DNA of 64,000 nt from positions 1 through 64,000 of the forward strand of contig CAIPLT010000071.1 in NCBI GenBank assembly GCA_903865935.1, written 5' to 3'. The DNA comes from Caldifarciminota bacterium. Lineage in GTDB: Bacteria > Hydrothermota > Tepidihabitantia > Tepidihabitantales > CAIPLT01. The position numbers were made by a program, and so were the translations under genes. This document shows positions 43,878-52,464 of this stretch, one piece after another. How positions within the stretch are numbered: the first letter of the stretch is position 1; the number at the start of each line of letters is the position of its first letter. The notes beneath the pieces were generated by a model that was not told where the DNA came from, searched no databases, and saw nothing but the letters and a program-made list of their open reading frames with translations.

Positions 43878-44788
43878 GTTGTCTCCTTCTTATATTTAAC
43901 CGGAATTGTAATGGGAACAAGACCATTGCCGACAATCAGCTTCTGACCAGCGGTCGAAGTGATGAAAGATATGAACCCGGAATCAAGACCTTTTGGGTCA
44001 TTTGGTGTATACATATAGATATATCGGATAAACGGATAGGTTCCTTCGTGAACAGTTGATTCGTCGGGATACACAAAATTACTTTTTACAGTTAACCCGA
44101 TTGGTAATGCTTTGATTCTAGTTTCTTCAACTAAAGGACTCCAGTTCTGATATAAACGCGACATCGATATCATCCCAATTGCGGACTTTTCCTGGTTGAT
44201 ATGCTTAATAATATCTTCAGTGGTTGCAAACCGCCAAGCCCGCTTTAAATATTCTTTGCCTTTTAAGATGCTGTCCTTAAAATACTCAAAAGTTCCAGAA
44301 TTATCATCCCAGATACAGACCCGAATCGGAGAGCCATCTGCCCAATTTTTTAGTTTACCAGTAAATATATCAATTACTTGTTCAACGCTAAGTTTTTTTA
44401 TTGGGTTTTTCGGATTAACGACAATGGCGATGCCATCTTTGCAAATCTTGTATTCGTTTACCTTAAAACCCGCTTGTTTTGACCGCTCGAGTTCGGCAGT
44501 GCTTATCGGTCGGGTTGTGAACGCTACCTGCGCTGAATCAGTAAATATTGCAGCCAGAGCGCGGTCCGAACCGCCATCAAGTACCAAAACTTTGGCTTTG
44601 GCATAAAGGTCCATAAAAGCATATGCCTGTTCCATCATCATTGGCAACACCTCTTCCGAACCTTTTACTGTGATATAGCCAGCGGTCGGCGTTTGCGGTT
44701 CTTTTTTTGGCCCGCCACAACCAATAAAAATAATTGTTATGATAATAATTGGATAGAAAAAATTTCTAAACGAAAAGCCGTTTTTCAT
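43874..44788 (-). CDS. PstS-like phosphate-binding lipoprotein
   Basis: This 304-residue protein has a lipoprotein signal ending IIFIGCGG and a PBP-like fold of the PstS type (GYITVKGSEEVLPMM near residue 37, GGSDRALAAI, AFTTRPIS, VEQVIDIFTGKLKNWADGSPI, AGQKLIVGNGLVPI). The phosphate-contact Thr/Ser and Asp positions are present by eye, but the ligand is not certain. It is the first gene of the TPR-ExbB-ExbD-ExbD-TonB operon and overlaps the next start by 4 bases. No PstCAB is present. Confidence 0.87.
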   Translation of the reverse strand: MKNGFSFRNFFYPIIIITIIFIGCGGPKKEPQTPTAGYITVKGSEEVLPMMMEQAYAFMDLYAKAKVLVLDGGSDRALAAIFTDSAQVAFTTRPISTAELERSKQAGFKVNEYKICKDGIAIVVNPKNPIKKLSVEQVIDIFTGKLKNWADGSPIRVCIWDDNSGTFEYFKDSILKGKEYLKRAWRFATTEDIIKHINQEKSAIGMISMSRLYQNWSPLVEETRIKALPIGLTVKSNFVYPDESTVHEGTYPFIRYIYMYTPNDPKGLDSGFISFITSTAGQKLIVGNGLVPITIPVKYKKETT

Positions 44789-44812
44789 TTTGTTTTACAA
44801 TTATAACTTTTC

Positions 44813-44840
44813 ATTATATGACAATAAACTACTTTGTCAA
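44813..44840 (-). promoter_or_regulatory. Proximal promoter of the PstS-TPR-Exb-TonB operon
   Basis: On the minus strand TTGACA (44835-44840), 16 bases and TATAAT (44813-44818); predicted start near 44806 leaves 18 bases before the ATG and no ribosome binding site is evident. Confidence 0.75.
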
Positions 44841-44846
44841 CATAAT

Positions 44847-44874
44847 ATTGTAAATTAATAAACTGATTTGTCAA
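44847..44874 (-). promoter_or_regulatory. Distal tandem promoter of the same operon
   Basis: On the minus strand TTGACA (44869-44874), 16 bases and TACAAT (44847-44852), just upstream of the proximal promoter. Tandem promoters suggest control by two conditions. Confidence 0.65.
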
Positions 44875-45022
44875 CCCCGCACCATAACGAGAATGTCGAA
44901 TTGAGAATATAGAATATTGAATAACAAAACAATTCTTTGTTCTACATAGGCGCAAGACTGGCCTTATCAGACAAAAAATTATACTATTGACAAAGGGCAT
45001 TTTAACGGGTTGAATAAAATCA

Positions 45023-46051
45023 GTGAAAACCAAAAAGACGAAGCTAATATTAATGCTCATGGTAATTTTTCTGGCAGTATCATTACATGCACAAAGCGAT
45101 GATACGCTGCGAGTTTTATTTGTTGGCAACAGTCACACTTATTTCAATAATATGCCAATATTATTTGACAGTTTATCCCATTCCGCCGGAAGACCAGTTA
45201 TCATCGGCATGAGCGCGCCCGGCGGTTACACATTAGAGCAACACACAACCCTTGCCATAACCATTGATTTAATTAATCAAGGCACATGGGATTATATTGT
45301 TTTACAAGAACAGAGCCAGATTCCGACAATAAACAATCTGCGATTTGGCAGTATGTATCCAGCAGCAAGACGACTTGATTCAATGATAACTCAGCATAAC
45401 GAATCGACCGCATTCTTTATGACCTGGGGCTGGAAATACGGCGGGCAGATGATAATTAACGGCGATTCAAGTCCCTATTTTGTCAATTACTTTCATATGC
45501 AGGAATCGGTCAGAGTCGCTTATGAGTCAATCGCCACTGAGCTTTCCGCGAAATTATGTCCGGTTGGGATGGCATGGAAAAGGGCAAGGACGATTGACAC
45601 ACTGGTTGATTTATGGGTAGAAGACAACTATCACCCATCTTTAAAAGGTTCTTATCTTGCTGCTTGTGTCTTCTATTCAGTCTTTTTCAATTCAAGCCCT
45701 GTCGGACTTAGCTACATAGCGGGGCTAAGTACAGACGATGCATTATTCTTTCAGAATATCGCTTGGCAGACGGTTTCTGGAATCGCTGATGAACCAAGGC
45801 ACGTTTTCTCGCAAACATCCGAGTTTCAGATTTATCCTAATCCAGCCAAGACATTCTTTATTATTCGCTCGATGCTCAATGCGCCTTGCTTTACGCTAAA
45901 AATGTTTGATGTATCAGGAGAATTAGTTAAAAAGCTGAAGAGTTCGAGAGCCAAAGAGATGAGAGTTGCTTTAAAAGGTATGAAGGCAGGTATTTATTTT
46001 GTGCAATTAAACAACCAGACATCAACTAAGAAAGTGATTATTACAAAATAA
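45023..46051 (+). CDS. Secreted SGNH-like hydrolase (DUF4886 type) with sorting domain
   Basis: This 342-residue protein has a signal peptide (residues 1-23, ending LHAQ), a DUF4886/SGNH-hydrolase-like domain with LRVLFVGNSHTYFNNMP (catalytic Ser in GNSH at about 37-40) and VEDNYHPSLKGSYLAACVFY (Asp and His at the usual C-terminal positions), and a C-terminal FlgD-like sorting domain (QIYPNPA ... MKAGIYFVQLN). It may act on acylated or sulfated carbohydrates. The start is a GTG; a TTGACA and weak TTGAAT box put the predicted transcription start there, and no ribosome binding site is seen. Confidence 0.85.
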   Translation: MKTKKTKLILMLMVIFLAVSLHAQSDDTLRVLFVGNSHTYFNNMPILFDSLSHSAGRPVIIGMSAPGGYTLEQHTTLAITIDLINQGTWDYIVLQEQSQIPTINNLRFGSMYPAARRLDSMITQHNESTAFFMTWGWKYGGQMIINGDSSPYFVNYFHMQESVRVAYESIATELSAKLCPVGMAWKRARTIDTLVDLWVEDNYHPSLKGSYLAACVFYSVFFNSSPVGLSYIAGLSTDDALFFQNIAWQTVSGIADEPRHVFSQTSEFQIYPNPAKTFFIIRSMLNAPCFTLKMFDVSGELVKKLKSSRAKEMRVALKGMKAGIYFVQLNNQTSTKKVIITK

Positions 46052-46413
46052 ATATTATTCGGATGGGTTAAGCAGTAATCAGAGCAGTTATCTTTCAATC
46101 AAAGAAAATTATAACCATAACCCCATTATTTCCTCTGGGTAATCCGTTAAGCAATCGTTTGGTTAAACCAGGCGTAAGTCTATTGGATAATAGAGGTTGC
46201 AACACAATCGGCAATATAGATGGCCTTGCCCTGGGGCTAGCCCCTGGGTTGCCCGGCGGGTAGGCTAACCTGTAATCTTCCAGTTTATCAAGTAAGGAAC
46301 TGTCTATACTTCTAGGTAGGTGAGTTGCTATACCAATCACGCCGGCGACCTTGAATTAATTGTATTGTGTGACCCGTTAAACTTTTATAAACTGTGGTTA
46401 ATTTGGGATGATT
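46052..46413. other. Intergenic region between convergent genes
   Basis: About 360 bases without a convincing gene. GGGGCTAGCCCC at 46233-46244 is a perfect palindrome inside a longer G/C-rich patch unlike its A/T-rich neighbours. The frame on the minus strand at 46095-46340 lacks a ribosome binding site and looks random. Confidence 0.5.
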
Positions 46414-46800
46414 TTACTTGTATTCTATTTTTAACCGGTGGCGATTGAATACGGCGATTTCATAGTCTGTATTCATTATATATGTGTCAGTTGGGCAAGA
46501 TTCAACACACTGCGCACAATGAATACATCTATCATTGTGGAGTAACATCTTAAACTTCTTTTTCGGTTTATCCGGTGCGTCCGGATTAATCACATCTTCG
46601 ACCCTTATGATATCAATCGCCTCAGCCGGACAATCTCTGACACAAATCATACAACCGATACATTTTGCCGAATCAAAAACTGGTGTGCCGCGAAAGTCTT
46701 TTGGTACCTGTAGTTTTTCAAACGGATACCTTACAGTTGCCGGTCGTTTAAATAAATGGCGTATTATTTCAGGTAAAAATGCAGCAAATTTAGTTTTCAC
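46414..46800 (-). CDS. Group 4 hydrogenase 2x[4Fe-4S] ferredoxin subunit (NuoI-like)
   Basis: This 128-residue protein has two CxxCxxCxxxCP motifs, CIGCMICVRDCP and CIHCAQCVESCP, separated by a 30-residue insert, as in NuoI, MbhN and EchF. It would pass electrons from a soluble donor to the small-subunit cluster. It ends the operon and overlaps the previous gene by 4 bases. The shortness fits the hydrogenase form rather than the longer NuoI. Confidence 0.9.
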   Translation of the reverse strand: MKTKFAAFLPEIIRHLFKRPATVRYPFEKLQVPKDFRGTPVFDSAKCIGCMICVRDCPAEAIDIIRVEDVINPDAPDKPKKKFKMLLHNDRCIHCAQCVESCPTDTYIMNTDYEIAVFNRHRLKIEYK

Positions 46801-47768
46801 TTTAGAATTCCTTTCAGAATAATCACGATTAGCAACTGTAAAACTGCCAAAGGTGCAAGCCAGCGCCAGGAGAAATTGACCATCTGGTCAATGCGGATTC
46901 TTGAAGTGACCGCCCGCATAACCGAAAGCAAAAAGATAATTATTAAAGTCTTGATGATAAAATTGATAAGTCCCCAGATAAGCCCACCGGGAAATCCTGC
47001 CATAAATACGGTTGCGATTAAGCCACTACCCACGACCATTTCAATATCAGCCATCAGTCTGAAAAATGCAAGTTTCTTACCTGAATATTCGGTAAATGTG
47101 CCGCCAACGATTTCGGTCTCGGCATGCGGAATATCAAACGGCACCCTTTCCAATTTTGCCTGCAGACAAATCAAGGCAACAAAAAAGCCAATGATATTAA
47201 CTAAAAGTAATAATGGTCGGGCTTGATAAAAATTGGCAATTTCAGCCAATCTCCAGGAATCAGCCAGAATTGCTGGGCTCAGAACTGCCAAAAGTAACGG
47301 CACTTCATAACCAAATAACATTGTCAAAACACGAGCACCGCCAAGCGTTGAAAATAGATTGCTCGAGTGCCAGCCGGCAAGAAAGAATATTAAAGTCGGC
47401 AAGGTTAATAGATAAGCAACAACAATCAAATCGCCAGGGAATGAATTGAATGAAACCGTGCCAACCGAATAATGCCATAATGGAAGATACATTGCAACGA
47501 GCGTAACGATCGTCAAGCCAAAGACTGGTAAGGCAGAAAACATACCTTTATCTGCTTTTTCCGGTACGATATCTTCTTTAGATAAAAGCTTTATAAAATC
47601 TGCAATTGGCTGCAGAATACCCGCTCGGCCAGTATGCAATGGCCCATAGCGGTTCTGTAAACGAGCATAAACTTTACGGTCAACCCACTCACAGAATGTA
47701 GAATAGACAAACAGAAAGAGAATACCAGGATAGACAAAAAGATAAAGCAGTGTCTTTAGAACGGCCAT
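46797..47768 (-). CDS. NuoH/MbhM-like membrane subunit
   Basis: This 323-residue protein has about eight membrane helices and matches NuoH/EchB-type subunits: YARLQNRYGPLHTGRAGILQPIADFIKLLSKEDIVP near the N terminus, then PFDIPHAETEIVGGTFTEYSGKKLAFFRL, with the conserved charged residues of the quinone-cavity/ion path. The ATG at 47768 is preferred; it overlaps the large-subunit stop by 13 bases, and an upstream frame at 47816 adds residues absent from relatives. Confidence 0.92.
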   Translation of the reverse strand: MAVLKTLLYLFVYPGILFLFVYSTFCEWVDRKVYARLQNRYGPLHTGRAGILQPIADFIKLLSKEDIVPEKADKGMFSALPVFGLTIVTLVAMYLPLWHYSVGTVSFNSFPGDLIVVAYLLTLPTLIFFLAGWHSSNLFSTLGGARVLTMLFGYEVPLLLAVLSPAILADSWRLAEIANFYQARPLLLLVNIIGFFVALICLQAKLERVPFDIPHAETEIVGGTFTEYSGKKLAFFRLMADIEMVVGSGLIATVFMAGFPGGLIWGLINFIIKTLIIIFLLSVMRAVTSRIRIDQMVNFSWRWLAPLAVLQLLIVIILKGILK

Positions 47769-48961
47769 GTTACACCCGTTAATTTTGGCTTTTTCGTATA
47801 ATATTCGATTGACCATTTTCTTAATTGACTAAAGAACATTCTTTTTTCTTCACCGGTTTTAGAATCTATCAAAGTAACGCTGCGCTCAGCACAGCAGATA
47901 CACGGGTCGATCGCGGCAAATATCAGAGGAATGTCGGCAACAAATCCATGCTTAAGCATCTCAATTGTTGCAGCATAATTTGCTAAAGTTGGTGCACGAA
48001 CTTTCAGCCGTTCTGGTTTATCCGTGCCATTGGATTTGATGTAATGCATATTTTCGCCACGCGGTGCTTCATATCGGCTTATTACTTCATTTTCTTTAAC
48101 TCTTCTTGGTGCTTTTACTTTAATTTCACCGACTGGTAAATTTTTTACCAGATATTCGCACATCTTGTAAGATTCGATCAATTCCTTAATACGCACGACT
48201 GCCCTGCCCAAAACATCGCAAGAATCTGCAGTGCAGACTTCAAATGGCAGTTCAGCATAAACTGCATACGGGTCGTCTTTACGAACATCTCGGGGAACTC
48301 CGGATGCCCGCAATGTCGGACCGACTGCGCAGAGCGAAACTGCCTGTTCTTTGGTCAATTTCCCAACGCCGGATAAACGGGCAATAAAAGTCGGCTCGGT
48401 CACGCCGATATTCAAATAATAGTTAGTTCGGTTTCTTAAGACTTCCATGCCATCAAGAATCTTCTGCTTCTGTAAATCGTCGATATCTCTGCGGGCGCCG
48501 CCAAAAGTATTGATTGAATAATGAACGCGGTTACCCGAAATAATCTCTAATAGGTCCATCACCACTTCGCGGTCGCGCCATGTATACATAAAGAATGTAT
48601 CAAAACCCGCTTCATGTCCGGCAATTCCCAGCCAGAGCAGATGGCTGTGGATGCGTTCGAGTTCGGCAACCAAAGTCCGGATAAACAGACCGCGACGGGC
48701 AGGTTCAAGCTCCATCAGTTTTTCAACGCCCTGGCAATAACACATCGCATGCGAATTCGAACAGATACCGCAGATTCGTTCAGTCAGATATAAGTTCTGG
48801 ATATAATTGCGCTCTTCAGCTAACTTTTCAATTCCACGATGATTATAACCGAGCTTTAAATCCGCATCTTTAATTACTTCGCCATCCAGAGTCATGCGCA
48901 AGCTGATCGGTTCTTTTAATGCTGGATGCTGCGGTCCGATTGGTACTTGAAATTCTGCCAT
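47756..48961 (-). CDS. Group 4 [NiFe]-hydrogenase large subunit (NuoD-like)
   Basis: This 401-residue subunit is homologous to NuoD and the Mbh/Ech large subunit. Both [NiFe]-binding motifs are intact: RICGIC with Cys64 and Cys67, then H71; and DPCICCAER with Cys354 and Cys357 (plus Cys356 between them). NuoD and quinone-linked complexes have lost these, so this is a true hydrogenase. Residues 358-401 continue after the DPC motif, so C-terminal processing may be absent. It overlaps the NuoC-like gene by one base. Confidence 0.93.
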   Translation of the reverse strand: MAEFQVPIGPQHPALKEPISLRMTLDGEVIKDADLKLGYNHRGIEKLAEERNYIQNLYLTERICGICSNSHAMCYCQGVEKLMELEPARRGLFIRTLVAELERIHSHLLWLGIAGHEAGFDTFFMYTWRDREVVMDLLEIISGNRVHYSINTFGGARRDIDDLQKQKILDGMEVLRNRTNYYLNIGVTEPTFIARLSGVGKLTKEQAVSLCAVGPTLRASGVPRDVRKDDPYAVYAELPFEVCTADSCDVLGRAVVRIKELIESYKMCEYLVKNLPVGEIKVKAPRRVKENEVISRYEAPRGENMHYIKSNGTDKPERLKVRAPTLANYAATIEMLKHGFVADIPLIFAAIDPCICCAERSVTLIDSKTGEEKRMFFSQLRKWSIEYYTKKPKLTGVTWPF

Positions 48962-49431
48962 TATTCTTCTCCCGGTATAATTTCTGGCGGTCTTTCATAT
49001 TTCCAATCCTTGCGTAAAGGGTACGCTCCTTGCGGCCAGCCATCCGGCAATAATAAAGTCCGCGAATCCGGTATATTTTCAACGATAATACCAAACATAT
49101 CTGGTAACTCACGCTCATAAAGAATTGCTCCGGGAATTATTTCGCAAATCGAGGGAATCTTGGGTTCTGCTCTTGGTGTTAATATTCGGATTGTAACCAC
49201 CGAGAATTCATTGGCAAAATGATAAAGAACTTCAAAGTTCTCTCCTTTATCAACGCCAGTGATAGTTGAAAGATGAGTAAAACTAAATTGTTCTTTTAAG
49301 AACTTTACTGTTTCCAATAAGTTTTCCCGATTTACTTTTACGAAGATGCGTCGCGGAGCAGGATTGGTAATCTCAATAACTTTCGATTGCAAAGTATCTT
49401 TAATCTTATTAATTATATTTTCGTCAGTCAT
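48961..49431 (-). CDS. NuoC-like hydrogenase subunit
   Basis: This 156-residue protein resembles the 30-kDa subunit (NuoC/MbhK): FTHLSTITGVDKGENFEVLYHFA and the C-terminal YERELPDMFGIIVENIPDSRTLLLPDGWPQGAYPLRKD. It binds the peripheral arm. It overlaps the NuoB-like gene by 4 bases. Confidence 0.9.
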   Translation of the reverse strand: MTDENIINKIKDTLQSKVIEITNPAPRRIFVKVNRENLLETVKFLKEQFSFTHLSTITGVDKGENFEVLYHFANEFSVVTIRILTPRAEPKIPSICEIIPGAILYERELPDMFGIIVENIPDSRTLLLPDGWPQGAYPLRKDWKYERPPEIIPGEE

Positions 49432-49856
49432 TTCTTTTCCAAAGATTTTAAGAGTGTGTACACTCCATTAATAACTGTGTCTGGTCTGACCGGGCAACCT
49501 GGAATATAAGCATCGACTGGAATAACCTGATCAATGCCGCCTAAAATATTATAAGCACCACGATAAACATCACCCGAGAGAGCGCACGAACCAACCGCAA
49601 CCACAAATTTTGGTTCAGGCACCTGCTCATAAATTCTGATTAACCGATCTTTCATCTGGCGTGTTGCCGGACCAGTTGCAATGATAATATCGGCATGGCG
49701 TGGAGTTGCCTTGAGTAATACGCCGAACCTTTCTAAATCAAAACGCGGGGTCAATGCCGCAACAATTTCGATATCGCAGGCATTACAGGCGCCGGAGTTA
49801 AGATGCAGAATCCATGGTGATTTTAGCCGCGACCAGCGAATTAAACGCTCAAACAT
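49428..49856 (-). CDS. NuoB-like hydrogenase small subunit
   Basis: This 142-residue subunit has the ligands for the proximal [4Fe-4S] cluster: Cys24 and Cys27 (GACNACDIE), Cys91 (GSCALSG) and Cys121 (PGCPVRPD). It is of the short NuoB/MbhJ type. Overlaps the NuoA-like gene by 8 bases. Confidence 0.92.
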   Translation of the reverse strand: MFERLIRWSRLKSPWILHLNSGACNACDIEIVAALTPRFDLERFGVLLKATPRHADIIIATGPATRQMKDRLIRIYEQVPEPKFVVAVGSCALSGDVYRGAYNILGGIDQVIPVDAYIPGCPVRPDTVINGVYTLLKSLEKK

Positions 49857-50190
49857 CTTGACTCCTTGTGATTAATGCCAGAATTGAAAGAAAAATCATA
49901 CCGAGATAAAAAATACCAAAATAGACCAGCGGTCCTTTGGGAACAGTTGCGACGACCAATGCTGCAACATGCATCATGGTAAAGAACAGGGCAACGAAAA
50001 AGAATAGTCGGTAGCCAAACTGAATCTTGTACCCGGGAATATCTTCGCCGCAAGCATAGGTTGTTAATTTACCGGCAGTCGCTTTCCCTTTTGGTGCTAA
50101 ACCGGCTGAAATGCGATAAAAGACGAAGTAGATTAAAAGAAAGATTACAAAACTGATTAAAGGCGAAAGCAAAATATCAATCGGTTTCAT
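49849..50190 (-). CDS. NuoA-like membrane subunit
   Basis: This 113-residue protein has three membrane helices and the NuoA-type loop TYACGEDIPGYKIQFGYRLFFFV after the first helix. The FDxE motif of canonical NuoA helix 2 is replaced by MMHVA, so ion coupling in this position may differ. Confidence 0.82.
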   Translation of the reverse strand: MKPIDILLSPLISFVIFLLIYFVFYRISAGLAPKGKATAGKLTTYACGEDIPGYKIQFGYRLFFFVALFFTMMHVAALVVATVPKGPLVYFGIFYLGMIFLSILALITRSQDV

Positions 50191-50191
50191 A

Positions 50192-50500
50192 TTATCCTTT
50201 TAGTCGGGTTAATTTTCTTATATCAAGGCTCTTGGTGTGGCGGTAGATATTAATAATAATTGCCAGAGCGGTTGCGACCACGCTCACTTCAACCACAATA
50301 AATGTTATAGTCAAACTTTGTGCTATATAAATATTATTGCGTTCAAAGCCTGACGCAATCAACGCTAAAGATACACCTTTGGCAATGACTTCGACACCAA
50401 TAAATAGCTTGATTAAATTTCTCATCGTTAATAAGCAATAAATACCGATAAAGATTAATGCCGCGACAAATCCCATATTTAAGAGCCAGTAATTACTCAT
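50192..50500 (-). CDS. NuoK/MrpC-like membrane subunit
   Basis: This 102-residue protein has three helices and the conserved Glu of NuoK in LIKLFIGVEVIAKGVSLALIASG. It would link the NuoA/J module to the antiporter-like subunits. Confidence 0.88.
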   Translation of the reverse strand: MSNYWLLNMGFVAALIFIGIYCLLTMRNLIKLFIGVEVIAKGVSLALIASGFERNNIYIAQSLTITFIVVEVSVVATALAIIINIYRHTKSLDIRKLTRLKG

Positions 50501-50975
50501 CTTTTTTATCCCTTTTTCTGAATAAGGCGATTACTGCAAAAACACCGGCAAAGATTACACCAATCTGCCCTACCAAGTCGAGTGTGCGCTGTCCCCATAG
50601 AACTTGTCCAAAATTACCGGTTGGAGCAGGATAGCGAACAACCATTAATCGGTTGAGTAAAGTCTTCATAACAAAGATATCAATGATTATAAATAAAACA
50701 AAGAAAATTGGAAAGAGGATGCTCACAACTTTGCTTTCCCGGACATCGCCATCGCTTTTAGTCAATGCGATGGTTGAGACAAAGAGAACGGTAATCAGTC
50801 CGGCAACTACTGAAATCTCAAAAACACCAGCATAGGTAGCATTCATTCTAAAAAAGATAATTGCCAGGAAAATACTGGCAATTGCCAAACTTATTGCAGC
50901 CTTCAATAAATCCCTTAAGAGTACTGCCAGTATTGAAAAAATAACCAGAGCAGTTAAGAGTAAGGTTTGTATCAT
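50493..50975 (-). CDS. NuoJ/MbhD-like membrane subunit
   Basis: This 160-residue protein has five hydrophobic helices. The stretch LLKAAISLAIASIFLAIIFF...ATYAGVFEISVVAGLITVLFVSTI corresponds to the NuoJ/MbhD core. The C-terminal 60 residues carry the extra helices of fused NuoJ forms. It overlaps the NuoK gene by 8 bases. Confidence 0.82.
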   Translation of the reverse strand: MIQTLLLTALVIFSILAVLLRDLLKAAISLAIASIFLAIIFFRMNATYAGVFEISVVAGLITVLFVSTIALTKSDGDVRESKVVSILFPIFFVLFIIIDIFVMKTLLNRLMVVRYPAPTGNFGQVLWGQRTLDLVGQIGVIFAGVFAVIALFRKRDKKDE

Positions 50976-50981
50976 ATTTTT

Positions 50982-52463
50982 CTAAAATCTAAATAGATTA
51001 ATTGTATAATAAACGCCTGCAGATAAGACATTAGTTGCCGGTACAAGCCATGATTTTATTATTATTGGGAAAAGAATACCAATCGCAATGCAAATTAAAG
51101 CGAGGATAATCATTGAAGCCGACATCCAGAACGGCGCTTCTTTTACATTATTCCAGGTCTCGTTCAATTTACCAAAGAAAGCTTGGCGCTGAATTATCAG
51201 ATAATACCAGAGCGTAATACCACTTGCTAAAACTGCAACAATGGCAAAGCCGTATGCTTTTGCCTGAACCAGTGCAATGATAATGATTAGTTTTGACCAG
51301 AATCCGTTTAATGGCGGTACGCCAGCGATTGACAATGAACCGACTACGCTGGTCGCGGCAGTTATCGGCATCCGTTTTGCCAGACCGCCCATTTTATCTA
51401 AAGCGCGGGTTCCAGTCGCTTGTTCTACTGCACCTGAATTCAGAAAGAGTAATGATTTGAAAATTCCATGATTAAATAAATGGAAAAGACCGCCGAGTAT
51501 TCCCAAGGGCGTTCCAAGACCGATGCCAAGAATAATATATCCGATTTGACTGATTGACGAATAAGCGAGCATTCTTTTAATATCGTTCTGGCTGAATGCG
51601 ATGATTGCACCAACCAGTATCGAAATTACGCCGAGATACATTAATACTGTTGAAATTGCCGGATTTAAACCAAAAACATTTAAGAAAATTCGGGTTATCG
51701 CATAGATGCCGGATATCTTAATCAAGACGCCAGAAAGCATTGCCGAAATCGGCGCAGGCGCTGAAGGATGGGCGTCGGGTAACCAGGCGTGGAACGGGAC
51801 AATCGCGGCTTTTAGACCAAAACCAAAAATAAACAGAGTCACGCAGAGACCAACTAAGTATTTAGCATTTAAGAGCTGGAAGGCCAATGCAACATCGTGC
51901 AAACGCAGGCTGTCGGTAAATCCGAATATCAATGCGATACTGACAAGAATAAATGCGGTCGCAACCGCAGAAAGCATAAGGTATTTAAATGATGCTTCAA
52001 GTTCGTCATAACCAAGACCGAATGCCACCAAGGCATATGATGCAACTGCCGCCACTTCTAAAAATACGTAGATACTGAATAAATCGGTGGCTAAAACCAG
52101 ACCGTTCATACCAGCAATCATTAATAAAAAGAGCGCATAGAAAACCGCTTTCGAGCCGTAATGCTCCATATAATTAATGCAATACAGGCCAACGGCAAAA
52201 CTTACCAGAGAAATTAAAAAGAGCATCAAGAGACTAAAACCATCAAGCGCAAGTGTAATATTTAACTGCTGACCAAGCCAGACCAATTGCCTAATTCCAG
52301 TTCCCGAGCTAATAATCTGCCGACCAATTGTTATTGAATAAATAAGTAAAAAAAGCAAGGTGATATTGGTCAAAATATCTGGCAAGAATTTTTTCGATAT
52401 CTTACCAATCAACGGCATCAGACTTGCCATTACTAACGGAACCAGAATAAATGTAAATACCAT
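50982..52463 (-). CDS. NuoN/MrpD-like antiporter subunit
   Basis: This 493-residue protein has about 14 helices and the proton_antipo_M core: the discontinuous-helix Lys region (AIVPFHAWLPDAHPSAPAPISAMLSG) and the central YSSISQIGYIILGIGLGT segment. Three such subunits in a row make a full NuoL/M/N-type pumping arm. Confidence 0.9.
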   Translation of the reverse strand: MVFTFILVPLVMASLMPLIGKISKKFLPDILTNITLLFLLIYSITIGRQIISSGTGIRQLVWLGQQLNITLALDGFSLLMLFLISLVSFAVGLYCINYMEHYGSKAVFYALFLLMIAGMNGLVLATDLFSIYVFLEVAAVASYALVAFGLGYDELEASFKYLMLSAVATAFILVSIALIFGFTDSLRLHDVALAFQLLNAKYLVGLCVTLFIFGFGLKAAIVPFHAWLPDAHPSAPAPISAMLSGVLIKISGIYAITRIFLNVFGLNPAISTVLMYLGVISILVGAIIAFSQNDIKRMLAYSSISQIGYIILGIGLGTPLGILGGLFHLFNHGIFKSLLFLNSGAVEQATGTRALDKMGGLAKRMPITAATSVVGSLSIAGVPPLNGFWSKLIIIIALVQAKAYGFAIVAVLASGITLWYYLIIQRQAFFGKLNETWNNVKEAPFWMSASMIILALICIAIGILFPIIIKSWLVPATNVLSAGVYYTINLFRF

Positions 52464-52464
52464 A

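Noticed and set aside
46095-46340. 81-residue minus-strand ORF
   Set aside because: No ribosome binding site or promoter, Pro/Leu/Arg-rich translation of a G/C-rich palindrome patch, no recognisable domain.
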